DNA of 64,000 nucleotides from Pseudolabrys sp. FHR47 (GTDB lineage Bacteria > Pseudomonadota > Alphaproteobacteria > Rhizobiales > Xanthobacteraceae). Each line of letters starts with the position of its first letter. The first letter of the stretch is position 1. A program made the position numbers and the translations under genes. The notes under the pieces were generated by a model. It was not told where the DNA came from and searched no databases. It saw only the letters and a list, made by a program, of their open reading frames with translations. Where the stretch lies: contig NZ_CP039740.1 in NCBI RefSeq assembly GCF_005153485.1, positions 1,925,001 to 1,989,000 of the forward strand. The letters run 5' to 3'. Below are positions 59,997-64,000 of the stretch, in pieces.

Positions 59997-60383
59997 ATGG
60001 GCAAGCGTTCACGCGATCGGGACCTCCCGAACAACGAAGCCAAGGCGGTGACCCGCAACATCCGGGTGTCGCCGCAGAAGCTCAATCTCGTCGCGCAGAT
60101 GATCCGCGGCAAGAAGGTCGCGGGCGCGCTCGCCGACCTCGAATTCTCGCGCAAGCGCATCGCCAAGGATGTGCGCAAGTGCCTCGAGTCGGCGATCGCC
60201 AACGCCGAGAACAATCATGACCTCGACGTCGACGATCTCATCGTCGCCGAGGCTCACGTCGGAAAGTCGCTCGTCATGAAGCGCTTTTCCCCACGCGGCC
60301 GCGGCCGCGTCGGTCAAATTCTGAAGCCGTTTTCGCATCTGACGATCGTCGTTCGTCAGGTCGAAGCCGCGGCTAAGGCCTGA
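59997..60383 (+). CDS. rplV: 50S ribosomal protein L22
   Basis: 128 residues. Tunnel protein; the beta-hairpin segment is [20 protein letters not shown]. 10 nt after rpsS. Confidence 0.98.
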   Translation: MGKRSRDRDLPNNEAKAVTRNIRVSPQKLNLVAQMIRGKKVAGALADLEFSRKRIAKDVRKCLESAIANAENNHDLDVDDLIVAEAHVGKSLVMKRFSPRGRGRVGQILKPFSHLTIVVRQVEAAAKA

Positions 60384-60393
60384 GGAGGCTTCA

Positions 60394-61098
60394 TTGGGTC
60401 AAAAAATCAATCCGATCGGTCTGCGCCTCGGCATCAACCGGACCTGGGATTCGCGCTGGTTCGCGAACAAGACCGAGTACGGCACGCTGCTGCACGAGGA
60501 CATCAAGATCCGCGAGGCTCTGATGAAGGAGCTGAAGCAGGCCGCGGTGTCCAAGATCATCATCGAGCGACCGCACAAGAAGTGCCGCGTCACCGTTCAC
60601 TCGGCCCGTCCGGGCGTCGTGATCGGCAAGAAGGGCGCCGACATCGAGAAGCTGCGCAAGACCGTTGCCAAGCTGACCGACAGCGACGTCGTCATCAACA
60701 TCGTCGAAATCCGCAAGCCGGAGCTCGACGCGCAGCTGGTCGCCGAGTCGATCGCGCAGCAGCTCGAGCGCCGCGTCGCGTTCCGCCGTGCCATGAAGCG
60801 CGCCGTGCAGTCGGCGATGCGTCTCGGCGCCGAAGGCATCCGCATCAACTGCTCGGGCCGCCTCGGCGGTTCGGAAATCGCGCGCATGGAGTGGTACCGC
60901 GAAGGCCGCGTGCCGCTGCACACCTTGCGCGCCGACGTCGATTACGGCGTCGCCACGGCTTTCACCACGTTCGGCACCTGCGGCGTCAAGGTCTGGATCT
61001 TCAAGGGCGAAATCCTCGAGCACGATCCGATGGCGCAGGACAAGAAGCTCGCCGAAGGCGACACCGGCGGCCGTTCGCGCCGTGAAAACGCGGCGTAA
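60394..61098 (+). CDS. rpsC: 30S ribosomal protein S3
   Basis: 234 residues. Start is TTG (60394; [18 protein letters not shown]), preceded by GAGGAGG, and no ATG is available close by. KH domain [15 protein letters not shown] and [18 protein letters not shown] are present. Part of the mRNA entry channel. Confidence 0.98.
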   Translation: MGQKINPIGLRLGINRTWDSRWFANKTEYGTLLHEDIKIREALMKELKQAAVSKIIIERPHKKCRVTVHSARPGVVIGKKGADIEKLRKTVAKLTDSDVVINIVEIRKPELDAQLVAESIAQQLERRVAFRRAMKRAVQSAMRLGAEGIRINCSGRLGGSEIARMEWYREGRVPLHTLRADVDYGVATAFTTFGTCGVKVWIFKGEILEHDPMAQDKKLAEGDTGGRSRRENAA

Positions 61099-61109
61099 GA
61101 GATAGAGTC

Positions 61110-61523
61110 ATGCTGCAGCCAAAGAAAACCAAGTTCCGCAAGGCCTTCAAGGGCCGCATCCACGGCTCCGCCTCTTCGGGCGCCACGCTGGCCTTCGGCC
61201 AGTACGGCCTCAAGGCGCTCGAGCCGGAGCGCGTCAGCGCGCGCCAGATCGAGGCCGCCCGCCGTGCGCTGACCCGCTTCATGAAGCGCGCCGGCCGCGT
61301 CTGGATTCGCGTGTTCCCGGACGTGCCGGTGTCGAAGAAGCCGATCGAAGTCCGCATGGGCAAGGGCAAGGGTTCGCCCGAGCTCTGGGTGGTGCGCGTC
61401 AAGCCGGGCAAGATCCTGTTCGAGGTCGACGGCATCAGCCCGGCCATCGCCAAGGAAGCCCTGGCGCTCGCCGCAGCCAAGCTGCCGGTCAAGACCCGTT
61501 TCATTGAACGTATCGCCGAGTGA
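61110..61523 (+). CDS. rplP: 50S ribosomal protein L16
   Basis: 137 residues starting [16 protein letters not shown]. Contains [16 protein letters not shown] and [14 protein letters not shown]. Binds the A-site region of 23S rRNA. Confidence 0.99.
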   Translation: MLQPKKTKFRKAFKGRIHGSASSGATLAFGQYGLKALEPERVSARQIEAARRALTRFMKRAGRVWIRVFPDVPVSKKPIEVRMGKGKGSPELWVVRVKPGKILFEVDGISPAIAKEALALAAAKLPVKTRFIERIAE

Positions 61524-61528
61524 CGACC

Positions 61529-61861
61529 ATGAAAGCCTCCGACGCCCGAGTGATGACACTCGACCAGATCGACGACGAAGTGCTCAAGCTCAAGAAGGAG
61601 CAGTTCAATCTGCGCTTTCAGCGGGCCACGGGTCAGCTCGAGAACACCGCGCGCGTGCGCGTCATCCGCCGCGACATCGCGCGGCTGAAGACGATCGCCT
61701 CGCAGAAGCGGGCAGGCGAGACCCCGGCCGTCAAGGCCGAGGCTCAGAAGTCCGCCAAGCCGGTCGCGAAGTCGCGCCGCCTGAAGGCTTCGCGTCCGTC
61801 GCCGGCCCGTGAGCCGGCGCGCGCGATCGCCAACAAGCCCAACAAGACGAAGAAGAAGTAA
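61529..61861 (+). CDS. rpmC: 50S ribosomal protein L29 with a long C-terminal tail
   Basis: 110 residues, against the usual 60-70. The first about 66 ([18 protein letters not shown] through [15 protein letters not shown]) are normal L29. The extra 40-45 residues are rich in Lys, Ala, Pro and Ser ([19 protein letters not shown], ending NKPNKTKKK), likely disordered and RNA- or membrane-facing at the tunnel exit. ATG 61529 is used; 61520 would overlap rplP. Confidence 0.93.
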   Translation: MKASDARVMTLDQIDDEVLKLKKEQFNLRFQRATGQLENTARVRVIRRDIARLKTIASQKRAGETPAVKAEAQKSAKPVAKSRRLKASRPSPAREPARAIANKPNKTKKK

Positions 61862-61871
61862 GGGGTCAAAG

Positions 61872-62120
61872 ATGCCGAAGCGTACCCTTCAGGGTGTCGT
61901 CGTCAGCGACAAGCAGGCCAAGACCATTGTCGTTCAGGTCGACCGGCGCTTTGCCCACCCGACCATGGGCAAGGTTGTTCGCCGTTCGAAGAAATACCAC
62001 GCGCACGACGAGAAGAACGAGTTCAAAGTCGGCGACAAGGTGTGGATCGAAGAGCGCCGTCCGCTCTCCAAGCTCAAGAGCTGGGAAGTGATCCGCGGCG
62101 AGAAGAAAGCCAAGGTCTGA
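61872..62120 (+). CDS. rpsQ: 30S ribosomal protein S17
   Basis: 82 residues starting [35 protein letters not shown] is typical. The longer frame to 61809 overlaps rpmC and is not used. Confidence 0.98.
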   Translation: MPKRTLQGVVVSDKQAKTIVVQVDRRFAHPTMGKVVRRSKKYHAHDEKNEFKVGDKVWIEERRPLSKLKSWEVIRGEKKAKV

Positions 62121-62234
62121 CGACCGAGGTTCGACGCGAAGCGCCGCAATGCGCTTCGCCGATGAAGACGAATAGAAATTAATGGGGCCGTGGTCTTAAG
62201 GGGCCGCCCGCCCGCAAGGAACGAGAGCCGCATC

Positions 62235-62603
62235 ATGATTCAGATGCAAACCAACCTCGACGTCGCCGACAATTCCGGCGCGCGCCGCGTCATGTGCATC
62301 AAGGTGCTCGGCGGCTCGAAGCGGAAATACGCGACCATCGGCGACGTCATCGTCGTCTCGGTGAAGGAAGCGATCCCGCGCGGCCGCGTGAAGAAGGGCG
62401 AGGTCATGAAGGCCGTCGTCGTGCGCATCCGCAAGGATATCAAGCGCGCCGACGGTAGCGTGATCCGCTTCGACCGCAACGCTGCGGTGCTGATCAACAA
62501 CCAGGCCGAGCCGGTCGGCACCCGTATCTTCGGGCCCGTGCCGCGCGAACTGCGCGCCAAGAACCACATGAAGATTCTCTCGCTCGCCCCGGAGGTGCTG
62601 TGA
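62235..62603 (+). CDS. rplN: 50S ribosomal protein L14
   Basis: 122 residues starting [38 protein letters not shown] near the C-terminus. It follows a 114-nt gap after rpsQ, the border of the S10 and spc operons. Confidence 0.99.
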   Translation: MIQMQTNLDVADNSGARRVMCIKVLGGSKRKYATIGDVIVVSVKEAIPRGRVKKGEVMKAVVVRIRKDIKRADGSVIRFDRNAAVLINNQAEPVGTRIFGPVPRELRAKNHMKILSLAPEVL

Positions 62604-62929
62604 TGGCTGCCAAGATCCGTAAAGGCGACAAGGTGATCGTGCTCACCGGCCGCGACAAGGGTCGCACCGGCGAGGTGATCGAGGTTCGCCCCGGCGAGAA
62701 CCGCGCTCTGGTGCGCGGCGTCGCGATGGTCAAGCGCCACCAGCGCCAGACCGCGCAGCAGCAGGGCGGCATCATCTCCAAGGAGAGCGCGGTCGACCTG
62801 TCGAACCTCGCGATCGCGGACCCCAAGGACGGCAAGCCGACCCGGGTTGGTTTCAAATTTATCGGCGAGGGCGCCGACCGCAAGAAAGTGCGTGTCGCCA
62901 AGCGCTCGGGAGCGGAAATCGATGGCTGA
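62603..62929 (+). CDS. rplX: 50S ribosomal protein L24
   Basis: 108 residues starting [18 protein letters not shown] with a KOW motif. Its ATG shares one base with the rplN stop; its last 8 nt overlap rplE. Confidence 0.98.
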   Translation: MAAKIRKGDKVIVLTGRDKGRTGEVIEVRPGENRALVRGVAMVKRHQRQTAQQQGGIISKESAVDLSNLAIADPKDGKPTRVGFKFIGEGADRKKVRVAKRSGAEIDG

Positions 62930-63572
62930 TACGCAGACTGAACAGAAGAAGCCGAAGGCGGCCAAGCCCGCCGCCAAGCCCGCCGGCGGCGACGCCCCGA
63001 AGGTCAAGAAGGCCAAGGTGCCGTCCGATTACACGGCGCGTCTGCGCACGCACTACGACAAGGTCGTGCGCGAGCAGATGAAGACGCAGTTCGGCTACGA
63101 CAACCCGATGCAGATTCCGCAGATCACCAAGGTCGTGCTCAACATGGGCATTGGCGAGGGCGTCGCGGACCGCAAGAAGGTCGAGAACGCGGCTGCCGAT
63201 CTGGCGCTGATTGCCGGTCAGAAGCCGGTCGTCACCCGCTCGCGCAAGTCGATCGCGAACTACAAGCTGCGCGACGGCCAGGCCATCGGCTGTAAGGTCA
63301 CGCTGCGCAAGGCGAAGATGTACGACTTCCTCGATCGCTTGGTGAATATCGCGCTGCCGCGTATTCGCGACTTCCGCGGTCTCAACCCGAAGAGCTTCGA
63401 TGGCGGCGGCAACTACAGCCTCGGCATCAAGGAATACACAGTGTTCCCGGAAATCGACTTCGACAAGGTCACCGATACCTGGGGCATGGACATCACCGTC
63501 TGCACCACCGCGCGCAACGACGAAGAAGCGCGCGCGCTGCTGGCGGCATTCAACTTCCCGTTCCGGCAGTGA
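62922..63572 (+). CDS. rplE: 50S ribosomal protein L5 with an N-terminal extension
   Basis: 216 residues, about 30 more than usual. The normal protein starts near residue 33 ([20 protein letters not shown]); before it is a Lys/Ala/Pro-rich stretch ([18 protein letters not shown]). ATG 62922 overlaps rplX by 8 nt; no later ATG or GTG gives a normal-length start. Binds 5S rRNA. Confidence 0.95.
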   Translation: MADTQTEQKKPKAAKPAAKPAGGDAPKVKKAKVPSDYTARLRTHYDKVVREQMKTQFGYDNPMQIPQITKVVLNMGIGEGVADRKKVENAAADLALIAGQKPVVTRSRKSIANYKLRDGQAIGCKVTLRKAKMYDFLDRLVNIALPRIRDFRGLNPKSFDGGGNYSLGIKEYTVFPEIDFDKVTDTWGMDITVCTTARNDEEARALLAAFNFPFRQ

Positions 63573-63619
63573 GAGACGATTTCCCGTCGCTCATACGCGG
63601 AACCGCAAGGAGCAACTAG

Positions 63620-63925
63620 ATGGCTAAGACGAGTTCGGTCGAGAAGAACAAGCGCCGTCGCCGCATGGCGAAGAAATTCGGGCCGCGTCGTGCGCGCCTG
63701 AAGGCGATCGTGCAGAACAAGGAGTTGCCGATGGAGGAGCGGTTCGCCGCGACCCTGAAGCTCGCCGAGCTGCCGCGCAACTCCGCCAAGGTGCGTATCC
63801 ATAACCGCTGCGAACTGACGGGCCGTCCTCACGCCTTCTACCGCAAGCACAAGCTCAGCCGTATCGCGCTGCGCGACCTCGGCAACAAAGGCCTGATTCC
63901 GGGCCTTGTGAAGTCGAGCTGGTAA
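63620..63925 (+). CDS. rpsN: 30S ribosomal protein S14
   Basis: 101 residues, the long zinc-free form (no CxxC). [19 protein letters not shown] and [19 protein letters not shown] are typical. Confidence 0.98.
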   Translation: MAKTSSVEKNKRRRRMAKKFGPRRARLKAIVQNKELPMEERFAATLKLAELPRNSAKVRIHNRCELTGRPHAFYRKHKLSRIALRDLGNKGLIPGLVKSSW

Positions 63926-63934
63926 GGGGGCCGA

Positions 63935-64000
63935 GATGGTGAACGATCCGATCGGCGATATGATCACGCGCATCCGCAACGCGCAGATGCGTAACAAGTC
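63935..64000 (+). CDS. rpsH: 30S ribosomal protein S8, N-terminal fragment (cut by window edge)
   Basis: The window ends after 22 codons: MVNDPIGDMITRIRNAQMRNK, the start of S8. Preceded by a GGGGG-rich ribosome binding site 9 nt after rpsN. Confidence 0.93.

Overview
The window reads as a chromosomal segment of a GC-rich alphaproteobacterium, most likely order Hyphomicrobiales (Rhizobiales), near the Xanthobacteraceae/Nitrobacteraceae. The evidence is the tRNA-Trp/secE/nusG/rplKA and rpsL-S10-spc gene order, a rhizobial-type palindromic intergenic repeat after nusG, and several promoters of the alphaproteobacterial general-stress sigma factor type (GGAAC-N16/17-NGTT). The genus is an inference; there is no rRNA gene to settle it.

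Region 1 (1-14.0 kb) is an alpha-glucan/trehalose cluster. On the minus strand, glgE, a treS-maltokinase fusion, glgB, glgX and treZ (cut by the window edge) are tightly packed, three of the four junctions overlapping by 4 nt or more. malQ is divergent from glgE, and glgP is convergent with malQ. Together they interconvert trehalose, maltose, maltose-1-phosphate and branched glucan (GlgE pathway) and degrade it. A stress-sigma-like promoter precedes glgE.

Region 2 (14.1-17.0 kb) holds a Crp-family regulator with a small coupled ORF, a YciF-type ferritin-like protein, two tiny hydrophilic proteins and a beta-carbonic anhydrase. The Crp gene and the divergent yciF/small-ORF pair also have stress-sigma-like promoters, which suggests a shared stress regulon with region 1.

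Region 3 (17.0-30.5 kb) is a nitrate respiration island: narK (double-MFS fusion), narGHJI, then ppiC, a 98-aa unknown and a DUF2478 gene, all on the minus strand. Divergent from it are a cysteine-free FNR/DNR-type regulator and nnrS, which carries an apparent one-base frameshift. FNR-type boxes lie in both intergenic regions.

Region 4 (30.5-64.0 kb) is the transcription/translation superlocus: tRNA-Gly, tRNA-Trp, secE, nusG, rplK, rplA, rplJ, rplL, rpoB, rpoC, rpsL, rpsG, fusA, tuf and the S10-spc ribosomal genes up to a truncated rpsH. Accessory genes interrupt it twice. Between rplA and rplJ lie an autotransporter, a small ORF, a MarR regulator and a 3-hydroxybenzoate-4-hydroxylase-like flavoprotein; between rpoC and rpsL lie a small secreted Cys protein and a GH13 alpha-glucosidase. 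The long leaders before rplJ, rpoB, rpsL and rpsJ contain clear inverted repeats.

No insertion sequence, prophage, CRISPR array or wholly unprecedented system was seen. The most interesting signals are regulatory (stress-sigma promoters, a 23-bp MarR operator, FNR boxes, leader hairpins), the nnrS frameshift, the unusual tail of the nar operon, and the terminal extensions of L29 and L5.
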